Positions 23,955 through 34,497 of a stretch of DNA of 64,000 bases are shown in pieces. Origin of the DNA: Thelonectria olida (lineage: Eukaryota > Ascomycota > Sordariomycetes > Hypocreales > Nectriaceae); contig JAGPYM010000066.1 in NCBI GenBank assembly GCA_020736575.1, positions 1 through 64,000 on the forward strand, written 5' to 3'. Below the pieces are notes generated by a model. It was not told the origin of the DNA. It did not search any database and saw only the letters and a program-made list of their open reading frames with translations. Position 1 is the first letter of the stretch. Each line of letters opens with the position of its first letter. A program made the position numbers and the translations under genes.

Positions 23955-24916
23955 ATGCTATTCAAGTTCTCCTTCTTTACTGCCTTGTTGGCAGCGTCCG
24001 GCGCGCTGGGCCGACGCACTTGCGGAACTCCTCCTCCCACGGACGAGCAGAACGAAGTGGCCGAATCCTTCATGCGACAGGAGTCACACGCTCGATCCCT
24101 TGGGCTTTCCACGCGAGCCACTACGTCCTTCACTGTCAAGGTTTACTGGCATGTGCTTGCCACCTCCAACTCCGTTTCTGGAGGCTACCTCACCCAGGCC
24201 ACTTTGAATTCCCAGCTGGCCGTTCTGAATAAGGCATATGCTCCTCATTCTATCTCCTTCGTTCAAGCTGGCGCCGACTGGACCATCAACTCGAACTACG
24301 CCAATGACCGATCTGAGCTCGCAATGAAGAAGGCGCTCCGCAAGGGCACCTACGCCGATCTCAACGTCTATTTCTTGCCAGGAACCCGCTACCTTGGCTA
24401 CGCTTACTTCCCCCAAGCTGTGACCAGTGGCTCGAACGCTTTCTATCTGGACGGTGTCGTCATCCTCTCTACGACTGTTCCCGGCGGTAGCTCGACAGGT
24501 TATAACTTGGGCCATACTGCGACCCACGAAGTTGGCCACTGGCTGGGCTGTAAGTCGCCTGGAGTCCCCCAAGGTGCTAAGAGTAGAATCTTGAAAGATG
24601 CTGACAAATTGCTCAGTGTACCATACCTTTGAAGGCTACAGCTGCAGCGGCAGCGGCGACTATGTTTCCGACACCCCCACTGAGTCTGAGGAGGCTTATG
24701 GATGTGAGATTGGCCGTGACACTTGCCCTAGCTCCGCCGGAACCGACCCGGTTACCAACTACATGGACTATTCAGATGAGTACGTTCATTACACGAAAAT
24801 GAAAAGCAATCTTCGGACTAATTACTTCTTTTAGCGACTGCTTCACGGGCTTTACCGATGGCCAAGAGGATCGCCTCTACAGCTACTGGGACCAATTCCG
24901 TGCCAGCTACCAATAA
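23955..24916 (+). CDS. Secreted zinc metalloprotease, pappalysin-like M43 family
   Basis: Model: join(23955..24549, 24617..24779, 24835..24916), 279 residues, two GT-AG introns (donors GTAAGT and GTACGT). The first 19 residues are a signal peptide (FFTALLAASGALG) followed by a short propeptide-like segment. The zinc motif HEVGHWLG starts at His191; the intron splits just after it and exon 2 continues LYHTFEGYSC, giving the HExxHxxGLxH pattern. NYMDYSD supplies the Met-turn, and the paired cysteines of exon 2 are typical of fungal extracellular metalloproteases of this type. It degrades host or environmental proteins outside the cell. It is convergent with the HAD gene. Confidence 0.93.
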
Positions 24917-25255
24917 GTAGTTGATGTGGCGGGACGGAAGTCTTGTCGTATTGAAAGGACATAGTTGTTGAAGGGAGTGAAAGTTACGGACGGTTGAAGG
25001 ACCCAGTTGTCGGGGAGAATACAAGGTCTGGGCTGTTGAAGGACCCGGATATTCGCAAGGCCGGCTGCTATTTGGTGAAGTCGAGCGCTGTCAAGCTACA
25101 AGAGCAGTACTTTTATGTATGAAGCCAGCTAGCCAGTCAGATGTATATAAGTTGGAGATGCAATTGTTGATACGCGATGGAGTTGTCCTGCTTTTTCTTC
25201 TGTGAAGTGATAAGTACAAGTAAACGACAGGATTATAATACCTTTTGAATACTCT
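24917..25255. other. Short convergent 3' region
   Basis: Between the stops of the protease and the HAD gene. It holds both 3' untranslated regions presumably; no gene seen. Confidence 0.5.
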
Positions 25256-26653
25256 TCAATGTCGAGACTCAGCTAACCCTCCCGTACGTTGTTCGAACGT
25301 GCAGCTCATTTGATTATGCCACACATTGGAAGGAACTATTGGCTCACGAATAATCCCAAGTTTTTGGCCCCCTGTGCCGACCTGGCCATCAATATCCTCA
25401 ACTAACACAATTGTATCTTCTCGGATGCCCGCAGCCTCAGCCAAGATCAACGTTGCGGCACGGAGTTGGCGGATTGCTGCCCTAGGGTAGTCTCTCATGA
25501 GGTCATTGCAATGGCCTTGGAGTAGTTCCGCAACTCTTCGAAGTGTTGCTTGAGTCTCGGGGTTTGCATCAAGAGCGAGGCTCACGTACTCAGCAAAGAC
25601 GCTGTGATCTCTCTCCAGAATATGGCAATTTAGTGAGCCGCCAGTCACGCCTTCTTGGCTTTGGTCAGGGAAAGAGAGCTGAATTCTGGTCTCATCAATC
25701 GCACTTGCTGCCTTCGCAATAGTTCTGATCATCTCTTTGAGATGCGACATAGCCGCGATGTAATGCTCCTTGGCAGAATGCACAAGAACCAAGCCGAGAT
25801 GCTGAACATGAGCTCGTACAGTTTCCTTCGATATAATCAGGCAATGGCGTGGCTCAGTAACCAAATCGATGCCGATCCCCTCAATAATTAATTGACTCGA
25901 AGTAGGGGTAAAACACAGCTTGAATTGGTGGGCGGCGATCCCCAGATGGCCCAGGAGTTGACTCATATGGCGAATGATGGGAACTTCATTCATCTGGGAT
26001 GTTTGGGCCATCGGCGCGTACATGATGGCGCTCAATTGCGAATCCAAGGCACCCTTAATGTCGGAGTCGGCATCATCGCCCACCATGTACGTTGTATGTC
26101 GTGGGGCGCTCAACTTTTCGAGGGCAAATTGAAATATGCGAGAGTCGGGTTTGCGGTAGCCAACTTCCTCCGAGGTGATGATGCGATGGACAAGGTGACG
26201 CACTCCAATAGCTTCTGCTTTAGCCTGTTGGTCTTCAATCTGCCCATTCGTAATGATAGCAAGATGATAGCCGTGTTCACGCAGTCGCGCCAACGTCTCG
26301 ATACTGCCTGGTGTCGCTCTCCGATTCTCTCGATACACTGGCTTGTATATAGCGCGGAACTCTTGAACCTCATCGGCACTTGGCTGCGGCAGACCATACC
26401 TATTGAAGAATAGCTGGATTTTCTTCGCCTCCGTCTCTGCATAGGTGATCTTCTTGTCAAGATACTCGTCATAGGCTTGTTGAAGGGCTGTGTTGTACGT
26501 GCCGACAAGTTCTTCAAGCTTCTTTTCCGAGAGGCTCGCGTATTTCTTCTGTATAGCAGAAATGGCGGATCGAAGGGAATGGTAATGATCAAAAAGGGTG
26601 TTGTCCAAGTCGAAGAGGACGACCCGAAGAGGTTCGGGTGAAAGTGGTTCCAT
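25256..26653 (-). CDS. HAD-superfamily hydrolase with an extra C-terminal domain
   Basis: Single exon, 465 residues, ATG at 26653. The N-terminal 230 residues are a complete HAD phosphatase: motif I FDLDNTLFD (nucleophile Asp15, acid Asp17), motif II IITNG, motif III lysine in YRKPD, motif IV GDDADSDIKGA. This is the pyrimidine-nucleotidase/haloacid-dehalogenase-like subgroup with a helical cap. About 230 more residues follow, with no motif I recognise; parts are hydrophobic (HLGLVLVHSAKEHYIAAM) and the tail contains ILVEDIDG-like acidic patches. Usual relatives are 220-260 residues, so the C-terminal half is an added domain. Substrate unknown. A TATA-like element lies 108 bp upstream. Confidence 0.85.
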   Translation of the reverse strand: MEPLSPEPLRVVLFDLDNTLFDHYHSLRSAISAIQKKYASLSEKKLEELVGTYNTALQQAYDEYLDKKITYAETEAKKIQLFFNRYGLPQPSADEVQEFRAIYKPVYRENRRATPGSIETLARLREHGYHLAIITNGQIEDQQAKAEAIGVRHLVHRIITSEEVGYRKPDSRIFQFALEKLSAPRHTTYMVGDDADSDIKGALDSQLSAIMYAPMAQTSQMNEVPIIRHMSQLLGHLGIAAHQFKLCFTPTSSQLIIEGIGIDLVTEPRHCLIISKETVRAHVQHLGLVLVHSAKEHYIAAMSHLKEMIRTIAKAASAIDETRIQLSFPDQSQEGVTGGSLNCHILERDHSVFAEYVSLALDANPETQATLRRVAELLQGHCNDLMRDYPRAAIRQLRAATLILAEAAGIREDTIVLVEDIDGQVGTGGQKLGIIREPIVPSNVWHNQMSCTFEQRTGGLAESRH

Positions 26654-26760
26654 GGCGCGATTCGTGACGCCAAAGCTTCTGTGGAGATGGAGAGACTAAG
26701 GCAAGATGGGATGGATGTCCGAGCATCCAATAGCCGAGATTAAATTCACGAAATGGACTC

Positions 26761-26766
26761 TTTATA
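26761..26766 (-). promoter_or_regulatory. TATA box (TATAAA on minus strand)
   Basis: Lies 108 bp upstream of the HAD start codon and reads ATATAAA on the coding strand, a standard fungal core-promoter distance. Confidence 0.5.
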
Positions 26767-27164
26767 TGCACCAAAGAAACCGGAACATCCGAAGTTAGTT
26801 TACTCAGAACTGTGCAGACTTTTCTGAGGAGAGTTAGCCGCAATAGTGTTAAAGTTCCTTAGCAAGCTTCTTGCAGCGTTTTACATTAACTGAAAAGCGT
26901 TTACGTAGTATTCCATCTTCATTTTCTCTTCTTCGAAACCACTCCAAGTTTAGCCCTTCCCGTCATCAGTTAGTCCGTTTGAGTAGCATAGAAGGCGGGT
27001 CGCGAGCTCAATAGTACACCATGGAAGCCCAGGACATATTGCCTCTTTGGCTGTTCTCCGCGGCCCGAGGCTGTTGGTTACGTATGCCTCTCGAGTGTGA
27101 GAGAATCGCGACAAAACCGGTGCCACTCAGTGACCTTTACCACCAAAGTGCGCCGAGGCAGCTC

Positions 27165-27172
27165 CATAAAAA
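27165..27172 (+). promoter_or_regulatory. TATA-like element (CATAAAAA)
   Basis: Lies about 190 bp before the ATG at 27354 and after the alternative ATG at 27021, so it favours the downstream start for the SDR gene. Confidence 0.4.
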
Positions 27173-27353
27173 TTGCAGTCAGGGGAGGATGGTGCTCAGG
27201 GGAGAGAAACTCAAGTCAACCTTGAGCCCCTCGCTTCTGGAAATTCCAGCAACCCTCCTCAGGTCACGAAAACTCGAATCTCTTGATACGTTGAACTCTC
27301 CAACTCAGCTATCCTCAAAAGCTTGCCTTGCTCCAGACCAATCTACTTGCATC

Positions 27354-28364
27354 ATGATACGGTTCCTCTCTCAGTTAGCGCTTCTCGGCAGCGCCTCCGT
27401 TTTCATATCATACGACCCTGCCAGCCTCGAGAGCCACTACGGTGCTTTGGAGTGGGCACGCAGCCGAATCCAATTCTCTACTTTGAAAACCGGACTGCTA
27501 GTTCTCATTGGTCTTAAATTTGCAAGAACACTCAGTTCCTTCTTCAATGCTGTCGCTCTAAATAACTGGCGTCTCCCGGCCACGAAAGATTGGGATTGGC
27601 CTAGCGAGATCGCCGTCGTTACTGGAGGCTGTAATGGCATCGGCAAGGCCGTCGTGGTCGGTCTCGCCCAAAAGGGGCTGAAAGTTGCCGTTCTCGACAT
27701 GTCGGACCTGCCGGAGGACCTTGCTGGACTTGACAATGTCTCGTACTGGAAATGCGATATTACCTCCCAAACTGCCGTCTCGGAGACGGCTGATGGCATT
27801 CGAAGGTCCCTGGGCCACCCTTCGATCCTCGTTAACAACGCTGGCATCGCGCACGAGCACACCGTTCTTGAAACGACACACGAGGAATTGGAGCGAATCT
27901 TTAGCGTCAACATTATTTCCCACTGGTTGACTACGAAGGAGTTCTTGCCTGAAATGATCTCAAAGAATAAGGGTCATCTTGTCACAGTTACCAGCATGTC
28001 ATCTTACGTGCCGCTGCCAAAGTCTGTGGATTATTCAGCAACCAAGGCCGGGCTACTAGCATTTCATCTGGGTCTGTCGAGCGAGATTAAGCATGTATAC
28101 AAGGCGCCTGGAATCATGAGCAGCATCGTGCACCCAATGTGGGTGGAAACCAAGATGACGAAGAAGCGAGCAGCCAGGTCTGAAAAGGCACGACAGGCAA
28201 TGATGCAGCCTCAGGATGTAGCTCAAAAGATTCTGGACCAGATTTTCAGTTGCTGCGGTGGACAGATCCTTCTCCCTTCGAATGGGACATGGCTGACGGC
28301 GATTCATGGTTTCCCGAATTGGTTCCAGGAGCTGATTCGAGACTTGGCTGCAAAGAGGCGTTAG
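27354..28364 (+). CDS. Short-chain dehydrogenase/reductase, membrane-anchored (SDR16C/RDH-like)
   Basis: 336 residues from the ATG at 27354, no intron. Two hydrophobic segments (about residues 5-20 and 45-65) precede the Rossmann domain, as in retinol/steroid dehydrogenase-like SDRs on lipid droplets or the ER. The nucleotide motif is TGGCNGIG (90-97; classical members have TGGxxGIG), NNAG is at 161-164, and the catalytic set is Ser in TSMSS (about 214-217), Tyr227 and Lys231 (YSATK). The expected reaction is NAD(P)-dependent alcohol/ketone interconversion on a lipid. It is 5 kb from the cyclase with two unrelated genes between, so a role in triterpene oxidation is possible but unproven. An in-frame ATG at 27021 would add 111 residues without domain features. 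Confidence 0.88.
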   Translation: MIRFLSQLALLGSASVFISYDPASLESHYGALEWARSRIQFSTLKTGLLVLIGLKFARTLSSFFNAVALNNWRLPATKDWDWPSEIAVVTGGCNGIGKAVVVGLAQKGLKVAVLDMSDLPEDLAGLDNVSYWKCDITSQTAVSETADGIRRSLGHPSILVNNAGIAHEHTVLETTHEELERIFSVNIISHWLTTKEFLPEMISKNKGHLVTVTSMSSYVPLPKSVDYSATKAGLLAFHLGLSSEIKHVYKAPGIMSSIVHPMWVETKMTKKRAARSEKARQAMMQPQDVAQKILDQIFSCCGGQILLPSNGTWLTAIHGFPNWFQELIRDLAAKRR

Positions 28365-28662
28365 ATATCCCTGCAAACGTCGTAAGCAGATACAACGAAC
28401 GCATAGTGTTTATACCATGGTCCTCTCGAATAACAATAGTGAAACAGATGGGATTGAAATGCAGCTTCAGCAGACGCGGTACAAAGGAGCTCAGAATTCA
28501 CTGAAGGAAGCAAGGCTCACAGAAGCTTGCGGTATAGTCTGCAAATGCATCCACGCAGTTTATTGAACTAACTTCCTGACCTCAAGATGCTTTTAGCAGG
28601 CGATGCCTACGTGTAGCGCACCGTCCATGCCGTGGTGAAACCTCTGTTGAGCTCAACTGTAC

Positions 28663-29933
28663 TCAGTATTGCGGATTCTGTCCATAGTGCTGATTCTGTT
28701 GGTAGTCCTGAGACTGGTTTGATTGGTATTGCTGCGGATTATACTGCTGAGGTGGTTGATACTGGTTTGGTTGATACTCCTGATGAGACTGGTGCTCTTG
28801 AGGGCGATATTCCCCATGCTGCTGAGGGCGATATTCCTCGTGCTGTTGGGGTCGATATTCTTGGTTCTGTTGAGGTCGGTATTCTCCATGCTGTTGAGGG
28901 CGGTATTCCTCGTGCTGTTGATGCTGGTCGGGTCGATACTCTTGGTGAGATTGGTATTGCGAAGGAGGATTGTATCCTTGTTGAGAATGCGACTGTCCGC
29001 CGTGTTGTTCATGAGAAGGCGGAGGAGCATATCCTCCCTGTGAAGCAGGCACAGACTGGTTTCCGCCTCCAAGTTGCGAGCTGGATGTCGGCGCTCCCAC
29101 ACTCACGCCCTCGTTTCCGATATCATCGGGCACGGAAATCTTCACCTTGGGCAAATACTTCTGCACCTTCTGCTCCACCATTTTCTGCACAAAGACCCAA
29201 CTCTCGCGCTCAAACTTGCGGTGTCCACCATTGACGACACCGAGAATGCTCTCGCGCAGCGTCTCCTGCACCTTTCGCACAAGCGCGCGGATCTTGTTGA
29301 CCAGCTTGGCCTTGATATCGTCTCCGAAGCCGCGGTCTGCGTTGGGGGCGGCGTCGCGGTCGAGCTGCGAGTCGAAGGGATTTCCACCAAGGATCTTCTC
29401 AAGTGGGCGCTGGAACTCATCAGGCAGAAATTCGAACAGCTGCTTCTCGATCCCGCCCAGCACCTTGCGGAACTCAAGACGAACATCTCGATGAACCCTT
29501 GCAAGGCCGGTACTCAGCTTGTCGCTGATGACCTTGGAGAGGCCGCCGCTGCGTTCTCCCTCCTCACCGTCGCGATCCCGGTCGCCGAGACCTCTCGAAG
29601 ATCCCTCGTCAGAATGCTTCTTGTTTCCGAATAAGCCTCCGAGCCCCTTAACCAGGTCCTTCACCTGGTCCTCAATCTCGAGCTTGGCGCCGTCACCAAG
29701 ATCTCGTGTGCTTGTGTTGCCACGCAGCCAGCGCTTGATGTGATCGAGGGCGATGCGAGTAAACTGTTCGGCGATGGGCGCGTGCTGCTCCCGCAGCTTG
29801 AGGCCGACCTTCTCCTTGATCTCGGGGCTGATGAGGCGCGCCTTCTCCTCTGGGTTGCGTGCGGCGTCTTTGACGGTGTTGCTGATGACGCCTAGGAGTC
29901 CGTCGAGTTCGAACCCCTGGCCCCCTGATTGTC

Positions 29934-29966
<33 letters not shown>

Positions 29967-30420
29967 CCAGATGGTCTTGAACGGCATTGACGGCCATGGA
30001 GAGAAAGCCCCTGGCTCCCTGAGAGGAGTCGCTTTGGCCGATTCCGCGGGACTGTGCCGCATTGGGGCCGTTGCGGCCTTCGGTGATGTCGAAAATGTCA
30101 CGCAGGTCATCACTCGCTTCGTCGGTGATCTTACTGAAGCTGCGAGTCAGACTGGCGATCTCGTCGGCGAAAGGCAGAGACTGGCCGCCGTAGGCATCCG
30201 GGGCTGCATCATTTAGGTTTCTGGAGCCGGAAGAGCTGTTCGAATCCTTGTTGAACAGCGAGCGAAAGGCGTCGATGACCTGTTCCTCCAAGCTGTCGAT
30301 GGTCTTCTGCTGAAAGATGTCGAGCTCGGATGTGATGCGGGGCTGGATCTGCGGCGCAAGCGAGTCGACATACTCGTCGACCTTTTTCATCAAGACCTCC
30401 GGGACGCCGTGCGAAGACAT
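28663..30420 (-). CDS. Repeat-rich protein: helical body with Gln/Tyr/Pro tandem tail
   Basis: Single exon, 585 residues, ATG at 30420. I do not recognise the family. The first 390 residues are charged and helix-prone (LMKKVDEYVDSL, KARLISPEIKEKVGLKLREQ, FRKVLGGIEKQLFEFLPDEFQRPLEK), interrupted by a ten-asparagine tract coded by repeated AAC. The last 130 residues are low-complexity: at least six EYRPQQH-like units, then QYQ/NQYQPPQQY units ending in QNPQY. There is no signal peptide or membrane helix. The composition resembles proteins that aggregate or form condensates, and repeat number is likely variable between strains. Convergent with the SDR gene (298 bp between stops). Confidence 0.8.
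28790..28962 (-). repeat. Coding minisatellite, 24-bp class units (EYRPQQH)
   Basis: At least six tandem in-frame units encode EYRP followed by Gln/His-rich residues. On the + strand they read as repeated GATATTC...TGCTG words. Unit length varies slightly (24 and 33 bp classes). Confidence 0.75.
29934..29966. repeat. Trinucleotide microsatellite (TTG/CAA)11
   Basis: An uninterrupted 33-bp run of TTG-type repeats; on the coding (minus) strand it is AAC repeated and gives ten Asn residues. Such runs change length by slippage. Confidence 0.9.
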
Positions 30421-31106
30421 GGTAGCGATTATGTAAGGAGCCTCTGAGTTTAACGATCTGGTGCCTAACTTGACTTAGCAAGAGGCAAGGGGTAACTAAT
30501 AACGTTGGTATTCTAGAAGCTGGCTGAGCTGATCTGGTCTGAGTTGGGCGGTGTGCGGTTGTTTGTCCCTCTTTGAGATCTGACGTCAGTTCTTACACGG
30601 GCCACCTGGCAAGTACGGATACGAATTCTGAGGCAACTTGACACGACGCTAGGCACGTAGCGGAAATTCATTGGTTGTGATGCGGCACTTTGCCCACGTC
30701 ACCCACTGACGAACAGAAGCCATTTTAACATGTATGCTACGGAGTGAATGCAATACTATTAAAAGCATTATTTGTTCACGAGTTTCACACTGTCGCGAGA
30801 CAATCCGTCAGTCATGGCAGGACCCCGCAGTGAGAGACTGGAGAGATCTGTAATACTCAATAAAGAGGGTACAAAAAAAGTACACAGCTCAGAAAGGTCG
30901 CGACGGCATCGCTAAACTTCAAAACTTAAAATACATTTGAACGAAATTATCTATTTTAAATAGCTCACCGTACTATCGTTCTTCCTTCGAAGACGATTCA
31001 GTCCATGTGGCTGTGATCGAACCGATTCACGCCCTCTCTTGCAGGGTAGGCTCTGCAATCTGAATCAACCGCTTATGACATCCACTCAGTCTAACCAGAC
31101 TTCTCA
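30421..31106. other. Intergenic, no supported gene
   Basis: About 690 bp upstream of the repeat-rich gene and downstream of the secreted-protein gene. No gene or clear motif seen. Confidence 0.45.
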
Positions 31107-33226
31107 TTATACACATGTCCCGTCATCTTGATTTGAATACGTGTTAGAAAACTTCTGCAGTACACAAGCGCACATATTTCATTGCTTCACTTACCAAAAA
31201 CGGACCAAGATACGTGATCGGGATACCCGCATCACTGCTGTGGTATGGAGGAACTCCCCAACCTCGTTGACCGGGGCAGTCAAGGAATTCATGAGGGTTG
31301 GTGTGGTATCTGATTTCCTGGAAAGGGTTGTAGTCAAAGTTGAACTCGCAAACAGGAGTGTTTGACTAGATGCGATAGTTAGACCAAGTGCTCCGAGTAA
31401 TGAGGCTTGCAAAACGTACCACACAGCTCAATGTGAGATCCTCCACATCGAAAGCTTCAGTGCCGTTCTTGCCGCGACAGGACTGCGAATCGACGTAGAG
31501 CTCTTCTGGGGTTGTCCAGTTTCGTTCAAACGCGACTGTGAGAATCCCTTCCATCTGATCCATGCCAATGTCTTAACGAGTGTATTAGCGCACGTAATCT
31601 GTAAGAGAGCATTGGAGAACAAACCGTCCGCCCTGGCGAGTCCATAGGAGTCCTTGCCATTATACCAAATTGGCCCACAGATGCCTTTGTCGTTGAGCGT
31701 GGTGCAATCGAAGGCATCAACGGGGATCTTTGTGGGGTCTACGCCAGTGCTGTGAGGCGGTTAGTAGACAGCGCGAAATGATCAAGGTGGCATGCTAGGC
31801 TCACTTCTTAACGACGAAATATCCAGCGGCTTGGATTGCCTGGTTGAAAACCCACTTCAACAGATTATGGAACATGAAGCTTGTGTCCTCTGGCAGACTT
31901 GTTGCGAGTCTCTATAGCGAAACGTGAATAATGGCCTTCAAGGAGGGAGGGGATGATAACTCACTTGGCTGAAAGCACCATTGGAAGTAAGGGCGTAAAA
32001 GGTGTCAAAGTCCGACTGAATTTCCGTCAATGCGTTCCCAACTGCTTTTTGGTAGTCATCGACATGTTGTGACAGAGCCTCGGAAAGGCCCTCCCAGGGA
32101 ACTTGATAGACTTCGGTCTTTGGGAAGAGGGCGCCAAACAAACCAGAACCAGCTGCCAAGACACCAGTCAAGGCTCCAAATACAAGGGTTGCTCCTGTTC
32201 CGCTAAGAAGAGCACCCAGAGCCTATAGTATATACAGTGGTTAGTTATGAACCCTCTCAAAGGTAATGGATGGCGAATACTTACAGCAAATTGACCAGTT
32301 GCCACGCCCCAGATGGGACTGAAAAGAGGCGTGTTGGGATTCTTCGTAGTTGGCGGGGCGACTGTCTTGACGATTTCGGCGACCGTTCCGCTGATTAACC
32401 AGTAAGAAACAACTTTTCGAAATGATCATAAGGTAATTCTTAAACTTACATGGCCTCAGCTTGGCCATTGAGCAAGGCCTGATGGTAGTTCGAGAAGAAC
32501 TGGTTGATGGCTATGAAAGGTTAGGCCAGATTTCTAGTACATGAGCGATGCTCCTACAATAGATATTCCAAAAGACCTTGCAATGAGATTAGACGGAAGA
32601 AGCGGTTTATGCGGATAATAAGGGATGACTTACGTAGAATTCGTGATAGGATAGATAACCCGCGGAGCGTCCGCTTGGAGGGGGCGAACAGCCATTGACC
32701 GAGACAATGTCGCAAGTCCATGTGATATAGCCCTTGATCCGAATCAGCCTCAAAGCCGAAGAGAGAAAAATTTCCTAGCCATACAGCCTCATCCAGGTAG
32801 CACCTCGAGAAACCCTTCTCTGCTGCGGTACAGTTTGCCGAGTTCTTGGACCACCAGTCCTGTTCAAAATTAGCTTTACAGCCAAGGGAAGCAGTTTTGT
32901 AGTTGAGAACTGACATTCAGATGATTGTTCATTTCCAGGATCTCCCAACATTCTGGATTGATGCTAGTTTTGAAGAGAGTGGTTAGTAACTTGTTCCTTC
33001 AAGCGAGTGGTGAAAGAGCTGTAGATACCCAGTGGAGGAAAAGAAGGAACAATCCTCGACAGTAAGATCTGCAAGCCACCAACTTCATTAGTAACTTGTG
33101 GATGATAAAAGAAAGGTATCTAAGAAATTGTGGCATACTTGCAGTCTCTTGTGCCAATGTTGTGGCCAAAAGACTTGCTAAACCAGCTAGCAAGAGCATA
33201 GCCGAATGAGTGTGGAAGGATACCAT
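31107..33226 (-). CDS. Secreted cysteine-containing protein, twelve exons, function unknown
   Basis: Model: complement(join(31107..31154, 31195..31365, 31420..31571, 31625..31749, 31805..31911, 31965..32222, 32285..32390, 32450..32510, 32634..32859, 32915..32963, 33029..33068, 33139..33226)), 476 residues in phase throughout. A signal peptide (MLLLAGLASLLATTLAQ) is followed by Cys-rich segments (INPECWEILEMNN, DWWSKNSANCTAAEKGF), a hydrophobic Gly/Ala-rich helix around residues 195-215 (GALTGVLAAGSGLFGALFP) and a second Cys-rich part (DAFDCTTLNDKGICGPIWY, ending DDGTCV). The helix could span a membrane or pack internally. It resembles uncharacterised secreted families of plant- and insect-associated ascomycetes, but I cannot name it with confidence. 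The intron 32511-32633 is the weakest join; donors GTCAGT and GTTTGT are also non-canonical. Confidence 0.75.
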
Positions 33227-34080
33227 GCCGAATATGAGAAAACAGTTCACCAGAACGAAACGAGAGTGATAGAATTTAGAGGCCTTTCTCTGTCTTCAGA
33301 ACTGGTAATACTCGAAGGGATCTAACAGTGTGTATATATGCGCGATTGAGAGATCCTGAAACTTGGTCATTAAATTGGTCTTGCTATCAGTCAGGACGGG
33401 AACGCCGAACATGACCGCATCAACTCTCTGCCCCACTCGATATAGGTGTGCCTCGTATTCCCAATGTTCATTGAATACCTTATCTAAACAGGTGCATGTA
33501 CGTGGGTCGAGTTATTGGAAGGGATGGTTCAGACATCAGCTACGGAACTAGATTCAGGGGTATATTGCGATGTAAGCCGGGCGGAATCCAACTGACACGG
33601 CAATTCGTAAGTCGTAATCCAATGAACGATTTCGGATCTGCCGGATAAACCACCATGATAGAATAATTAAGGAGGCTTGGCTGCAGCCATTATGTTCGGG
33701 TGATCGTCACTCAGCCCTTGCTGGGGATAGGCTTCTCTATCTGTTCCAGAATATCGGACCATACTAACAAAGGCAAGTGTGCATCTCCTAAATGGCCGAT
33801 TTAGGAAAACATCATAGCCCACAAGATCCTTCTCGTGTATTGATTGCAGGGGTTCCCTCGATTTGAAACCAACTCTATTTGGAATCGTGTGACGTTGGGC
33901 AACGGGCATCTCCATCATTACAAGCAGGAATGACTTTCCCTTTATTGGTCCTTTACTGTGATGCGATTGAATTTGGGTATCTGCGTGAATGCATATTACA
34001 AGTAGACTATCCCGCTTCACATGTCCCGTCAAACCTCACACATTCGCATTCGTCATATCATTTTCCACAACCATTTCGTC
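33227..34080. other. Divergent promoter region between two secreted-protein genes
   Basis: About 850 bp between starts. A TATATAT element lies at 33333-33339 for the minus-strand gene. No gene supported. Confidence 0.5.
33333..33339 (-). promoter_or_regulatory. TATA-like element (TATATA)
   Basis: About 107 bp upstream of the start codon at 33226, the usual distance for fungal core promoters. Confidence 0.45.
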
Positions 34081-34497
34081 ATGCTCTCTCGCGCATTCTA
34101 CCTTCTTTCGGCTTCTCTTGCCCTCACTTCTTCCGTTGCAGCCAGTAGCTGCTGCTGGGGCGACTATTGGGCCGAGCAGTACTGGCTAGCCTTGAAATGG
34201 GACGAAACTGCTGGCCTTGCAAAGTGCGGGCTCAGTGGCAAGTTCCCCGACGGAACCAAATGCTCCATTGAGACTTCAAAGAACGACGAAGGCTATCAAC
34301 AAGCGGTGGCAAATGTCACATTCGGCGTTGACGACACGCCCTTCAAGTTCCGCATTGGAATCAACCCAGATGGCTGCAAGCTCTGGGACAGCGACCAGGT
34401 CCTCACTGGATGGGAAGGGTGGGGAGCATATTTGTTTGAAGGACATTCACTCACCTCGCAAGACATGGACTTTTGCGACGGTGCAGGCGCTGCTTAG
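34081..34497 (+). CDS. Small secreted cysteine-containing protein (effector-like)
   Basis: 138 residues from the ATG at 34081, no intron. The N-terminus MLSRAFYLLSASLALTSSVAA is a clear signal peptide with AxA-type cleavage. The mature part of about 117 residues begins SSCCWGDYWAEQYW and has six cysteines (Cys-Cys pair, then single cysteines near AKCGLSG, TKCSIE, DGCKLW and DFCDG), enough for three disulfides. It is Trp-, Asp- and Gly-rich, with DGTKC and NPDGCKLWDSDQ segments. No homologous family recognised. Size, secretion and cysteine content match fungal effector or extracellular binding proteins. An in-frame upstream ATG (34021) would bury the signal peptide and is less likely. Confidence 0.75.
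   Translation: MLSRAFYLLSASLALTSSVAASSCCWGDYWAEQYWLALKWDETAGLAKCGLSGKFPDGTKCSIETSKNDEGYQQAVANVTFGVDDTPFKFRIGINPDGCKLWDSDQVLTGWEGWGAYLFEGHSLTSQDMDFCDGAGAA

Larger units (their letters stand above)
26654..27353. other. Divergent promoter region between HAD and SDR genes
   Basis: About 700 bp between the two chosen starts. It includes TATA-like elements for both directions (26761-26766 on the minus strand and near 27165 on the + strand). The + strand frame stays open from 27021, so the SDR could start earlier, but that N-terminal stretch looks like leader sequence. Confidence 0.5.

Noticed and set aside
27021..27353. N-terminal extension of the SDR from an upstream ATG
   Set aside because: The 111 extra residues have no features, and a TATA-like element lies between the two ATGs.
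28632..29234. 200-codon + strand frame over the repeat-rich gene
   Set aside because: Made by the antisense of the Gln-rich repeats; low-complexity artefact.
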